A stretch of DNA of 64,000 nucleotides from the NCBI GenBank assembly GCA_963711595.1, contig CAVQER010000005.1, positions 682,001-746,000 of the forward strand. The letters are read 5' to 3'. A program made the translations under genes and the position numbers. Source of the DNA: JAUSIF01 sp963711595. GTDB taxonomy: Bacteria; Pseudomonadota; Alphaproteobacteria; Rhizobiales; Xanthobacteraceae. Under the pieces are notes generated by a model. The model saw only the letters and a list, made by a program, of their open reading frames with translations, was not told the DNA's origin and ran no database searches. Below, piece after piece: positions 1 to 8,831 of this stretch (its first letter is position 1; each line of letters starts with the position of its first letter).

Positions 1-837
1 GCGCTCGGTATCGTACTCCATGAAGTACCCATGCACGTCGATGCCTCCGAGCAAGACCTCGGCAATCGGCTCGTAGCCCCCGCTGCCCACGAAAGTTGAG
101 CGGAAATTTCCACGGCACAGGTGCATCGTCATCGTCATATCGGGTGGAAGGTCTTTGAGCGCGGCGTTAATCACGCCCGCGTAAATGCCTGGCATCTTGT
201 CCGGGTCATCACCCCGCGCCTGCAATGCTTTGTGCTGCTCCGGATCGCACAGCAAAGCCATGAACACTTCGTCGAGTTGCAGGTACCGGCAGCCCGCGTC
301 GTAAAACGCGCGGATCGCCTTCTTGTACGTTTGGCCGAGATCGTCGAAGAATTCGTCGAGATCCGGGTAGGCCTTCTCGCTGACTGCGACGCGGCTCGCC
401 GCGCGCCCGTAGAGCGCGCTCGGACTCGGGATCGTCATTTTCGGCGTCCGCTGCGTGCGCGACTTCACGAACTTGAAGTGCTCGATCATCGGATGACCGG
501 AAAATCCGAGCTTGCCGACGGTGCGAACGCCCTTGGGCTTGGTCTTTACGCCGTGGAACTGCACGCCCTGCGGCATGTCGTAGGCTTCCGTCCCGTCAAG
601 CGCTTCGAGGAAGTCGAGATGCCACCAGGCGCGCCGCTCCTCGCCGTCGGTGATCGCGTGCAGGCCCGCCTCCTCCTGCTTCCTGATCACCTTGGGGATT
701 TCCCGGTCTTCGACCTCTTTCAACTGGGCCGTCGTTATCTCGCCGCGATCCCGCTTCGCACGCGCCTCCTTGATCGGTCCGGTGCGCAGGAGACTTCCCA
801 CGTGATCAGCGCGAAACGGAGGCTTCTGTCGTTGCAT
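1..837 (-). CDS. MetE-like cobalamin-independent methionine synthase family protein, partial (C-terminus beyond window)
   Basis: The minus strand is open from an ATG at 837 to the window edge, giving 279 residues. It matches the short YxjG-type methyltransferases that resemble the C-terminal catalytic half of MetE and transfer a methyl group to a thiol such as homocysteine. The start MQRQKPPFRADHVGSLLR is the family N-terminus. The zinc ligand pair H239-x-C241 sits in MHLCRGN, and the acidic substrate motif QLDE is at 187-190. Full family members run to about 370-380 residues, so roughly 95 are missing past position 1, including the last zinc cysteine. The acceptor may not be homocysteine. 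The plus-strand reading frame over the same DNA is a shadow. Confidence 0.88.
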   Translation of the reverse strand, partial: MQRQKPPFRADHVGSLLRTGPIKEARAKRDRGEITTAQLKEVEDREIPKVIRKQEEAGLHAITDGEERRAWWHLDFLEALDGTEAYDMPQGVQFHGVKTKPKGVRTVGKLGFSGHPMIEHFKFVKSRTQRTPKMTIPSPSALYGRAASRVAVSEKAYPDLDEFFDDLGQTYKKAIRAFYDAGCRYLQLDEVFMALLCDPEQHKALQARGDDPDKMPGIYAGVINAALKDLPPDMTMTMHLCRGNFRSTFVGSGGYEPIAEVLLGGIDVHGYFMEYDTER

Positions 838-872
838 GATTCCCCGCCTTGATGTGAGCGGCAACGCCGAAG

Positions 873-1247
873 TCAGCCGATCGCCGTCACCTTGATCTTC
901 GTGCCCGCGCGTACGCTCTTCAGCGACTTCACATCGCCGAGTGCTTTCGCCCAAATATTGCAGGGGCTCGCCAGCCGGCACTCATCGCCCTTGGAAATCG
1001 GCGTACGCCCGAAGCCAATCGCAATCGCGTTGCCGTCGGGCCAGTAGGCGAGCTCGCCCGGCGTGACAACGGCGCGTGCATCCTTCTCGCGCGCCACCTC
1101 CACCGGAACCTCGAAGTACACCTCCTCGCCCCAGGTCAGCGCGCTGGCGGTGATCGGCAGTGCTGCTGCGATCGCTTTGGCGGTCGGCGTGCTCAGAAGC
1201 TCGGCGTCAAGCTGCACCGCGCCGAAATCGAACCGAATCCGGGACAT
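873..1247 (-). CDS. Cyclophilin-like fold protein (TM1367/PF04126 type)
   Basis: A 124-residue protein. The order of motifs (WGEEVYFEVPVE, then PGELAYWPDGNAIAIGFGRTP) is that of the small bacterial cyclophilin-like family typified by TM1367. These have a cyclophilin beta barrel but are not proven prolyl isomerases, and the cellular role is unknown. The length fits a complete single domain of about 120 residues. The gene lies between the MetE-like gene and a secreted serine hydrolase on the same strand, with 35 and 16 bases between them, so the three may be co-transcribed. There is no signal peptide, so a cytoplasmic location is expected. Confidence 0.8.
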   Translation of the reverse strand: MSRIRFDFGAVQLDAELLSTPTAKAIAAALPITASALTWGEEVYFEVPVEVAREKDARAVVTPGELAYWPDGNAIAIGFGRTPISKGDECRLASPCNIWAKALGDVKSLKSVRAGTKIKVTAIG

Positions 1248-1263
1248 GTACTATCGCTCGCGC

Positions 1264-2529
1264 TCAACGAGTCATGGCCGCGTAGACCATGTTCTTAAGC
1301 ACATTGCGATAGTGCGCGCGATGCTTGGGCGACTGCATCATGTAGATGACGAACATCTTTTCCTTGGGATCGACCCAAAAATAGGTGCCCGCCGCACCGC
1401 CCCACGAGTAGTCGCCGACGCCACCCGGAAGGCTCGATCCGCCCTGCCGCTCGCGCACGGCGAAACCAAGTCCGAAGCCATATCCCTCACCTGGCGCATA
1501 CGCGCCGGCGCGGCTCGCGGCGCCGAGCTGATCCGCGGTCATGTAATCGATCGTCTTCGGGCTGAGGTATCGCTTTCCCTCAAAGACGCCGCCATCCAGC
1601 AGCATCTGCAGGAAGCGCGCATAGTCGATCGCCGTGCCCGAAAGTCCAGCGCCACCGGCCTCCGATTTGTAGGCGACTCGAGGATCGTGCAGGTTGACGC
1701 CGGGTACGATCGCGCGATCGCTCGAGTACGGCTCCGCTATTCTGGCATGGTGCACTGCGTCGACGACAAAGCTCGTGTCCTTCATCCCGAGCGGATCGAA
1801 AATCCGCTCTTTGAAGAACTCGGAAAGTTTTTTCCCCGAGATGACTTCGATCAACCGGCCGAGCACGTCGGTGGAGTGGCTGTATTCCCACAGAGCCCCG
1901 GGCTGCGCCATCAGCGGCATTGCCGAAATGCGTTTCACGAATTCCGCGTTGTCGATGTCGAAATCACCCGCCAGACCGCCCTCGCGATACGCACGCTTGA
2001 CGAGATTGTCGCCAAAGATCCCGTAGGTGAGACCTGACGTATGCCGCATCAAGTCGTGAACGGTGATTGGTCGCCGCGCAGCCACGAGATCGAGCGTCGG
2101 CTTGCCGTCGGCGCCGGGCTTCTCGACACCAACCTTCACGTCCTTGAACTCAGGAAGATACTTCGCGATTGGATCGCCGAGCCAGATCCGACCTTCCTCG
2201 ACAAGCATCATGACCGCAACCGATGTGACCGGCTTGGTCATCGAATAGATGCGGAAGATTGCATCCTTCGACATCGGCGCCTTCGTCTGGGGATCGACAG
2301 CGCCAAGCGAGTCGAAAAGCGCAATCTTCCCTTCGCGCGCGATGAGAACGACGGCGCCCGGCAGTCCGCCCTCTCCGACGTCCTGACGTAACGTCTGTGT
2401 AAGCCGTGCGATCCGCTCTGCGGAGAAGCCGAGTTCTTCGGGTGTGCCTTGCGGCAAACTCTGGCCTTGAGCGAGACCGGCGGCCACCGAGGCGGCGACG
2501 AATGCTAGTGCCGGAAGCCAGCGACGCAT
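1264..2529 (-). CDS. Secreted serine hydrolase, beta-lactamase/esterase (class C-like) family
   Basis: I chose the ATG at 2529 because it is preceded by a GGGAGAAA ribosome site and begins a clear signal peptide (MRRWLPALAFVAASVAAGLA). Longer in-frame extensions have no such features. The mature protein belongs to the PF00144 penicillin-binding-protein-like hydrolases. The catalytic S96-x-x-K99 is in YSMTKPVTS and the tyrosine motif Y216-S-H is in LWEYSHSTD. At 421 residues it is a normal size for EstB/6-aminohexanoate-dimer-hydrolase-like enzymes. It should act in the periplasm on an ester or amide; the substrate cannot be told from sequence. It is divergent from the PilZ gene. Confidence 0.88.
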   Translation of the reverse strand: MRRWLPALAFVAASVAAGLAQGQSLPQGTPEELGFSAERIARLTQTLRQDVGEGGLPGAVVLIAREGKIALFDSLGAVDPQTKAPMSKDAIFRIYSMTKPVTSVAVMMLVEEGRIWLGDPIAKYLPEFKDVKVGVEKPGADGKPTLDLVAARRPITVHDLMRHTSGLTYGIFGDNLVKRAYREGGLAGDFDIDNAEFVKRISAMPLMAQPGALWEYSHSTDVLGRLIEVISGKKLSEFFKERIFDPLGMKDTSFVVDAVHHARIAEPYSSDRAIVPGVNLHDPRVAYKSEAGGAGLSGTAIDYARFLQMLLDGGVFEGKRYLSPKTIDYMTADQLGAASRAGAYAPGEGYGFGLGFAVRERQGGSSLPGGVGDYSWGGAAGTYFWVDPKEKMFVIYMMQSPKHRAHYRNVLKNMVYAAMTR

Positions 2530-2672
2530 GACGTTTCTCCCTGCGAAACGGGGGGATTTTTGGTTAGCAGCACGTTGCCATGCTGCGCAGCATTGCGCCA
2601 GACCGTGCAACGCTGCGACTGATGCGGCCGTGCTATAAGACTTGGAAATTCGAGTTGGTATTGGGCGAGCCA

Positions 2673-3050
2673 ATGAAGGAACGGCGTTCCGCAACACGAA
2701 AGAAAAGCTTTCTCAAAGGCACCATCTATTTCAACAACCGAAGGTCGAGTTTGGAGTGTTTGATCCGCGACTTTTCGGAAACCGGCGCGCATCTGGAATT
2801 TGCCGCCGCCGCCACCTTGCCGGATGTTGTCGAGCTTTTCATCCCGACGCGCGACGAGACGCTGCGGTCTCACGTTCGCTGGCGTCGCGACAACTCGGTC
2901 GGTGTCAGCTTCGGGGATGAGGTCGCGAACGAGCCTGCGTCAAGTACGCTCGCGAGACGCGTCGAAACGCTCGAACATGAGCTTGGAAAACTACAAAGAC
3001 AGTTTCAGGAGTTTCGCGCCGACGTGCGCCACAAGCGCGGGGAGGACTGA
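2673..3050 (+). CDS. PilZ domain protein with C-terminal coiled coil
   Basis: A 125-residue protein starting at MKERRSATRKK. The upstream in-frame codons look like leader sequence shared with the divergent promoter region. It has both halves of the cyclic-di-GMP binding signature: R5-x-x-x-R9 and D33-x-S35-x-x-G38 (in RDFSETGAH). A PilZ barrel fills residues 1-85 and a heptad-like, charged tail (TLARRVETLEHELGKLQRQF) follows. Binding of c-di-GMP is therefore likely. The output partner is unknown, and the coiled coil could mediate dimerisation or docking. Single-domain PilZ proteins of this type are common in Bradyrhizobium relatives. Confidence 0.85.
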   Translation: MKERRSATRKKSFLKGTIYFNNRRSSLECLIRDFSETGAHLEFAAAATLPDVVELFIPTRDETLRSHVRWRRDNSVGVSFGDEVANEPASSTLARRVETLEHELGKLQRQFQEFRADVRHKRGED

Positions 3051-3073
3051 CCTCCGGGAGCCGCTGCGTGGCG

Positions 3074-3343
3074 TCAATGCAGTCGAAACTCCGCGCCCAC
3101 GTTTCGAAATTCTGAGGGCTTGATCAGCCGCGCGTGCGCAACAGTCACCGAATGCACAGGGCCGTCCAGCTCGCGCCGCCAGAAATCCAGAAATCGGCCG
3201 AGCACCGGGAATTCAGGCCACATGTCGTAGTCCTGCCAAACGTAGGTTTGGAGCAACCGGCGATGATCCGGCAGCCGGTACAGGATGCGGGCCGTAGTTA
3301 GTCCATAGCCCTCGAGCTGCCGCTTGAAATCCTCCGAGACCAT
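3074..3343 (-). CDS. usg: Usg family protein
   Basis: The 89-residue protein is a clear member of the Usg family (PF06233), recognised by VSEDFKRQLEGYGLTTA, QTYVWQDYDMWPEFPVL and RFLDFWRRELDGPVHSV. The name comes from small genes found near tryptophan genes in pseudomonads; the function is unknown. In Hyphomicrobiales it often sits beside groESL, as here, where it is divergent from groES. The start ATG at 3343 follows an AGGAGGAAT-like site. It has no membrane segment or signal peptide. Confidence 0.88.
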   Translation of the reverse strand: MVSEDFKRQLEGYGLTTARILYRLPDHRRLLQTYVWQDYDMWPEFPVLGRFLDFWRRELDGPVHSVTVAHARLIKPSEFRNVGAEFRLH

Positions 3344-3435
3344 TCGATTCCTCCTTGGCCTGAGGAAACCAGTGTCCGCGGCGAAAGTTTCAGCGACAAG
3401 CGTAAAGGATGGATAAATTGTTTATATTCAAGGTG

Positions 3436-3462
3436 TTAGCAGCAATGCCTAGAATCTGCTAA
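3436..3462. promoter_or_regulatory. CIRCE-like inverted repeat upstream of the canonical CIRCE
   Basis: The arms TTAGCAGCA and ATCTGCTAA flank a 9-base spacer, exactly the 9-9-9 geometry of a CIRCE operator. The outer six bases of each arm (TTAGCA / TGCTAA) match the CIRCE consensus and the inner three do not. Its centre lies about 33 bp, roughly three helical turns, upstream of the canonical CIRCE. It may be a second, weaker HrcA site or a decayed copy. The sequence match is seen directly; binding is inferred. Confidence 0.5.
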
Positions 3463-3468
3463 CAAGCC

Positions 3469-3498
3469 TTGGCACTCTCTCGAAATGAGTGCTAATAA
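3469..3498 (+). promoter_or_regulatory. groESL promoter with CIRCE operator (HrcA site 3469..3495)
   Basis: TTGGCACTC, nine spacer bases and GAGTGCTAA form the CIRCE inverted repeat, with one mismatch to the consensus TTAGCACTC-N9-GAGTGCTAA. A -35 like hexamer TTGGCA (3469-3474, also readable as heat-shock CTTG at 3468) and a -10 like TAATAA (3493-3498) are 18 bp apart. The operator therefore fills the promoter, as expected for repression by HrcA. Transcription would start near 3505, leaving a leader of about 110 bases before groES. Confidence 0.85.
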
Positions 3499-3507
3499 AT
3501 TTTCCTA

Positions 3508-3571
3508 GGCCTCTTGTGAGGCCGATGCGGACGCTTATGTCCGCAGGGTGCGGCGGGAGCCCTCCCGCACC
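3508..3571 (+). other. Three consecutive stem-loops in the groESL 5' leader
   Basis: Between the promoter and the groES ribosome site lie three hairpins: GGCCTC/GAGGCC (3508-3523, loop TTGT), GCGGAC/GTCCGC (3527-3544) and GGTGCGG/CCGCACC (3547-3571). All arms pair perfectly. They could stabilise the mRNA or act on translation, but none includes the Shine-Dalgarno at 3602-3607. Confidence 0.5.
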
Positions 3572-3613
3572 GTTCACAAACGAGTGTCAAATCAAGGCTT
3601 TGGAGGAATATCT

Positions 3614-3928
3614 ATGCGATTCCGTCCACTGCACGACCGCGTTGTCGTGCGCCGCGTAACGTCCGACGAGAAGACCGCCGGCGGCATCATTATTCCTGAC
3701 ACGGCGAAAGAGAAGCCGCAGGAAGGCGAAGTGCTCGCCGTCGGCCCCGGTGGCCGCGACGAGGCCGGCAAGTTGATCCCGATCGATCTCAAGGTCGGCG
3801 ACCGCGTGTTGTTCGGCAAGTGGTCCGGCACCGAGGTCAAGCTCGACGGCGAAGAACTGCTCATCATGAAAGAGTCCGACATCCTCGGCGTCATGCAAAA
3901 GACCGTGGCCGCCAGGAAGGCCGCGTGA
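3614..3928 (+). CDS. groES: Co-chaperonin GroES
   Basis: A 104-residue GroES. It forms the heptameric lid on GroEL and helps fold cytoplasmic proteins. The start MRFRPLHDRVVVRR is the family N-terminus and is preceded by GGAGGA at 3602-3607; the longer in-frame extension is leader. The mobile loop (roughly residues 16-32) and the hallmark GDRVLFGKWSGTEVK are present. The gene is followed after 40 bases by groEL in one CIRCE-controlled operon, so it should be heat-induced and repressed by HrcA, with a possible sigma-32 contribution. Confidence 0.98.
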   Translation: MRFRPLHDRVVVRRVTSDEKTAGGIIIPDTAKEKPQEGEVLAVGPGGRDEAGKLIPIDLKVGDRVLFGKWSGTEVKLDGEELLIMKESDILGVMQKTVAARKAA

Positions 3929-3968
3929 GGCTGTCTAACTTTCAATCAGAATAACGAAGTCACCAATC

Positions 3969-5609
<1,641 letters not shown>

Positions 5610-5636
5610 GTCCTTCGCGTATCGATCCGAAAAAGC

Positions 5637-5667
5637 GAGAGGCCGCCGAAAGGCGGCCTCTCTTTTA
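5637..5667. terminator. Bidirectional rho-independent terminator between groEL and superoxide dismutase
   Basis: GAGAGGCCGCC and GGCGGCCTCTC pair perfectly (11 bp) around a GAAA loop. The plus strand continues TTTTATTTT. The minus strand reads GCTTTTTCGG after the stem, so the convergent dismutase gene can end here too. Confidence 0.9.
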
Positions 5668-5679
5668 TTTTCAGTCGGA

Positions 5680-6405
5680 TCAGATCGTCAGCTTGCCTGC
5701 CTTCGCGTCGGCGTAGCGCTTGTTGATGGTGTCCCAGTTCACGACGTTCCACCAGGCCTTAAGATAGTCGGCGCGGCGGTTCTGGTACTTCAGATAGTAC
5801 GCGTGCTCCCACACGTCGTTCCCGAGGAGCGGCATCTGACCATCCATGATCGGCGAGTCCTGGTTGGGCTTCGACACGAGCGCGAGCTTGCCGCCCTTGT
5901 CGACGGTTACGAACACCCAGCCCGAGCCGAACACGCGGCCGCCCGCGCCGTTGAACTGGTCCTGCAGCTTTGCCAAATCGCCGAAGCTTGAATCGATCGC
6001 GGCCTTCACATCGCCGCTCGGCGCGCCGCCCGACCCACCCATCAGCTGCCAGAACATCGTGTGGTTGGCGTGGCCGCCGCCGTTGTTGCGCACAAGCGTG
6101 CGGATGGATTCCGGCACGCTGTTCAGGTTTGCAAGCAGTTCGTGCAACGGCTTCTGGCCGAGGATCGGGTTATCCTTGGCCGCGCCGTTCAGATTGTTCA
6201 CATAGGCGGCGTGGTGACGATCGTGATGGATTTCCATCGTCATCGCGTCGATATGCGGCTCGTTCTTGTTGTTGGCGTAGGGCAGTGGGTCGAGCTTGAA
6301 CGGCCCGGCAGGCGCTTGCGCGAAGACGGAAGGGCTGCGGACTGTGGCGTAGGCGCCGGCCGCGGCCGCGCCGACGAGTAGAGCACGACGGCTGAATGGT
6401 TTCAT
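5680..6405 (-). CDS. Exported Fe/Mn superoxide dismutase with Tat signal
   Basis: The ATG at 6405 has a strong GGGAGG site and starts a twin-arginine-type leader (SRRALLVGAAAAGAYA), so the 241-residue product is probably folded with metal and exported to the periplasm. Metal ligands are visible as H60 (EIHHDRHH), H115 (HANHTMFW), D197 and H201 (DVWEHAYY). The GGGHANH context is typical of the Mn or cambialistic type. It removes superoxide outside the cytoplasm. Export of this enzyme family is a little unusual. It is convergent with groEL and shares its terminator. Confidence 0.92.
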   Translation of the reverse strand: MKPFSRRALLVGAAAAGAYATVRSPSVFAQAPAGPFKLDPLPYANNKNEPHIDAMTMEIHHDRHHAAYVNNLNGAAKDNPILGQKPLHELLANLNSVPESIRTLVRNNGGGHANHTMFWQLMGGSGGAPSGDVKAAIDSSFGDLAKLQDQFNGAGGRVFGSGWVFVTVDKGGKLALVSKPNQDSPIMDGQMPLLGNDVWEHAYYLKYQNRRADYLKAWWNVVNWDTINKRYADAKAGKLTI

Positions 6406-6587
6406 GAGAACCTCCCGGCGCGATTGATCTTGTGTTGCGAACGCCCGGCGCGCCTGAGCCGCGTTCGACGCCGCAAGCATAGTACGCGGCGACCCGTCCG
6501 ATAGATGCGCCAACAATCAAACTTTTGCGCTCGCCGGATAACCGCGCCCCCTTCCTCCCTGCCCCGGCCATGATTTAAGCTGTTGCC

Positions 6588-7046
6588 ATGCCTCCCCTTT
6601 TTACCATCGGGTACGAAAAAGCGGCCCAGTCCGACGTGTTGGCCGCACTAAAGCAGGCGCGTGTCCAACTCTTGATCGATACCCGAGCGGTGGCCGCCTC
6701 CCGCCGTGCCGGCTTCTCGAAGCGCCAGCTTGCGGCCGGTCTCGATCAGGCCGGCATTGCTTATCTGCATCTGCAAAAGCTCGGCACGCCCGCCGAAGGT
6801 CGCGAAGCGGCTAGGGCGGGCGATTTCAAAACCCTGTGGCGCATCTACGACAAGCATATCAAGACCGCCCCAGCGAAAGCCGAGCTCGACGAGCTGGAGA
6901 AGCTTGCTCGCTCCGGCCAACGCATTTGCCTGCTTTGCTATGAGCGCGATCCGAACGAATGCCATCGCTCGCGCATTGCAGAGGTAATGCATGCGCGGAC
7001 TAGACAGAAGATTGAACACCTGTTCGCGTCACCGCGGGGAATCTGA
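6588..7046 (+). CDS. DUF488 family protein
   Basis: A 152-residue protein with the DUF488 hallmarks: N-terminal FTIGYEKAAQSDVL, LIDTRAVAASRRAGFSK, a YLHLQKLGTP stretch, and near the C-terminus LLCYERDPNECHRSRIAE with its two cysteines and histidine. The biochemical function of the family is unknown, though the Cys-His motif suggests a metal or nucleic-acid related role. It lies four bases upstream of a DUF72 gene. DUF488 and DUF72 often neighbour each other, so the pair is probably one operon. Confidence 0.85.
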   Translation: MPPLFTIGYEKAAQSDVLAALKQARVQLLIDTRAVAASRRAGFSKRQLAAGLDQAGIAYLHLQKLGTPAEGREAARAGDFKTLWRIYDKHIKTAPAKAELDELEKLARSGQRICLLCYERDPNECHRSRIAEVMHARTRQKIEHLFASPRGI

Positions 7047-7050
7047 CGGG

Positions 7051-7857
7051 ATGCCAATGTCCACTCGCAAACCCCAGGTGTACGTCGGAGTCGGCGGCTG
7101 GACCTATGCGCCCTGGCGCGGCGTGTTCTATCCGAAAGGTCTGCCGCAGGCGAAAGAGCTTGAGTACGCGAGCACGCATCTCACATCGATTGAAGTGAAC
7201 GGCACTTTCTATCGCTCTCAAAAGCCCGCGACGTATCGCAAATGGGCGTCGGAGACCCCGGAAGGATTCGTCTTTTCGCTCAAGGGGCCGCGCTTCGCGG
7301 TGAACCGCCGCGTCCTCGCGGAAGCCGGTGACTCGATAAAATACTTCCTCAATTCCGGCGTAACAGAGCTCGGTGGCCGTCTCGGCCCCCTGCTCTGGCA
7401 GTTCGCACCGACAAAAAGGTTCGAGGAAGCCGATTTCGCAAAATTCCTGGAGCTCTTGCCGCCCGAATTCGACGGGCACCGCCTACGCCACGTCGTCGAA
7501 GTCCGGCACGACAGTTTCTGCGTGCCGGCGTTCATTGCCTTGCTGCGCAAGTTCTCGATTTCAGTCGTCTATGCCGAGCACGAGATTTATCCGGCGATCG
7601 CGGACATTACCGGCGATTTCGTCTATGCGCGGCTGCAGAAGGGCAAGGATTCGATCAAGACCGGCTACCACACCAAGTCGCTCGATGAATGGGCGGCACG
7701 CGCTCGCGTGTGGGCAAGCGGAGGAATGCCCACAGACCTCACCCAATTCGACAAGACGAATGCAAAGAAAGAGCCGCGCGACGTCTTCATCTACTTTATT
7801 CACGAGGGAAAGAAACGCGCGCCCGCCGCTGCAATGGAGTTGATTGAGCGTTTATGA
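7051..7857 (+). CDS. DUF72 family protein (TIM-barrel, YecE-like)
   Basis: A 268-residue protein of the DUF72 family, recognised by VGVGGWTYAPWRGVFYPKGLPQAKELEYAS, the SIEVNGTFYRSQKPATY motif and the late ARLQKG / DVFIYFIHEGKKRAPAAA segment. I take the ATG at 7051, four bases after the DUF488 stop. Structures of the family show a TIM-like barrel with a pocket, but no reaction is established. Cytoplasmic. Confidence 0.88.
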   Translation: MPMSTRKPQVYVGVGGWTYAPWRGVFYPKGLPQAKELEYASTHLTSIEVNGTFYRSQKPATYRKWASETPEGFVFSLKGPRFAVNRRVLAEAGDSIKYFLNSGVTELGGRLGPLLWQFAPTKRFEEADFAKFLELLPPEFDGHRLRHVVEVRHDSFCVPAFIALLRKFSISVVYAEHEIYPAIADITGDFVYARLQKGKDSIKTGYHTKSLDEWAARARVWASGGMPTDLTQFDKTNAKKEPRDVFIYFIHEGKKRAPAAAMELIERL

Positions 7858-7944
7858 GAGTGCGTCCGACGGACTGGGCACCGAGATTGCGTTTATCGCG
7901 CTTGCCGTTCTAATCAGGCGAGCGGCTTTGCTGGGGAGAGTTTC

Positions 7945-8175
7945 ATGTCGATCAAGATCAGCGAGACCGGAATCCTGTGTCCTGAATGCGAAGTCCCGCT
8001 CGTGCACATTCCGAAGGGAGTGGCCGCGACGGATCTTGCTGTTTGCCCCGACTGCGGCCTCGGAGGCGACTACACCGAGGTGGTGGAAAAGGGTGGAAAT
8101 CTTTCGAAGTCCACATTTTCCGTCGCCCAAATCCGCGAATTGCTGAAGCAGTACGGCTTCACGCGCGGCAGCTAG
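7945..8175 (+). CDS. Small zinc-ribbon protein
   Basis: A 76-residue protein with two cysteine pairs, C12-x-x-C15 (LCPECEVP) and C34-x-x-C37 (CPDCG), the pattern of a zinc ribbon, followed by a helical tail (VAQIRELLKQYGF). I do not recognise a named family. It could be a metal-binding adaptor or nucleic-acid-binding protein. The start ATG at 7945 has GGGGAGAG upstream. Its stop TAG overlaps the stop of the convergent membrane protein in a shared CTAG. Confidence 0.7.
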   Translation: MSIKISETGILCPECEVPLVHIPKGVAATDLAVCPDCGLGGDYTEVVEKGGNLSKSTFSVAQIRELLKQYGFTRGS

Positions 8176-8798
8176 CCCGGCGAGGTTTCGCGGCCGCTCG
8201 CGTCGGCCATCGCCGGATTATTCTCGATCAGCCGCCCAACGATGAGCTGGAGCAGCGCAAAGGCAAACGAAGGATTCTGGAAATAGAGCTCCTTCGCCTT
8301 GCCTTCGCCTAGCTCATAGAGCTCGCACTCGCTTTGACAGACGATCGAGGCGGTACGTTTGCGATCCGCGGTGAACAACCCGATTTCCCCGATCACCTCA
8401 CCTGGCCCGAGCTCCTTGCCGATTTCCTCGATCCGTAGCTTCCCTTTCGAGACGTAGTAGAGCCGGTCCGCTGTGTCGCCCTTTCGGAACAGCACCGTCC
8501 CTGCCGGAACGATCCGACGCCCCATGAGCGGCAACAGGTTCTTGAAAGAAATGCCGCCTCCCATCGCCGTATCGATCTGGCGAATCAGCAATTGGATTTG
8601 CACCAGCCGGTAGACATTGATGGGAAAGAGAATCGAATGCAGGATCAGGATCGGATGGACTTCTGCGAGGAAGCCGTAGGCGCCGAATAGCAGATTGCTC
8701 GCGACCGCCAGAATGCGCAGCGGCATCATCGTTGTCATGCAAAAGGTCGCGAAGACCGTTCCCGCCGCCGCGTATCCAAGAATATCGAGCCACGACAT
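8172..8798 (-). CDS. Membrane protein with three N-terminal helices and a cytoplasmic cyclic-nucleotide-binding domain
   Basis: A 208-residue protein. Hydrophobic helices are near residues 5-25, 27-46 and 49-70. A cNMP-binding (Crp-like) beta barrel follows from about 92 to 190 with the phosphate-binding cassette GEVIGEIGLFTADRKRTASI. There is no helix-turn-helix or kinase, so it looks like a membrane-tethered cAMP sensor. This three-helix plus cNMP layout is that of Popeye-domain proteins; true homology is not shown. The partner is unknown. It is separated from the ABC permease gene by 33 bases on the same strand. Confidence 0.75.
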   Translation of the reverse strand: MSWLDILGYAAAGTVFATFCMTTMMPLRILAVASNLLFGAYGFLAEVHPILILHSILFPINVYRLVQIQLLIRQIDTAMGGGISFKNLLPLMGRRIVPAGTVLFRKGDTADRLYYVSKGKLRIEEIGKELGPGEVIGEIGLFTADRKRTASIVCQSECELYELGEGKAKELYFQNPSFAFALLQLIVGRLIENNPAMADASGRETSPG

Positions 8799-8831
8799 CT
8801 TGCCACCTCGCGATCGATGCGTTTCCGTCGG

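Noticed and set aside
121..852. 243-residue plus-strand open frame
   Set aside because: It lies antisense to the MetE-like gene, whose minus-strand frame has clear family motifs.
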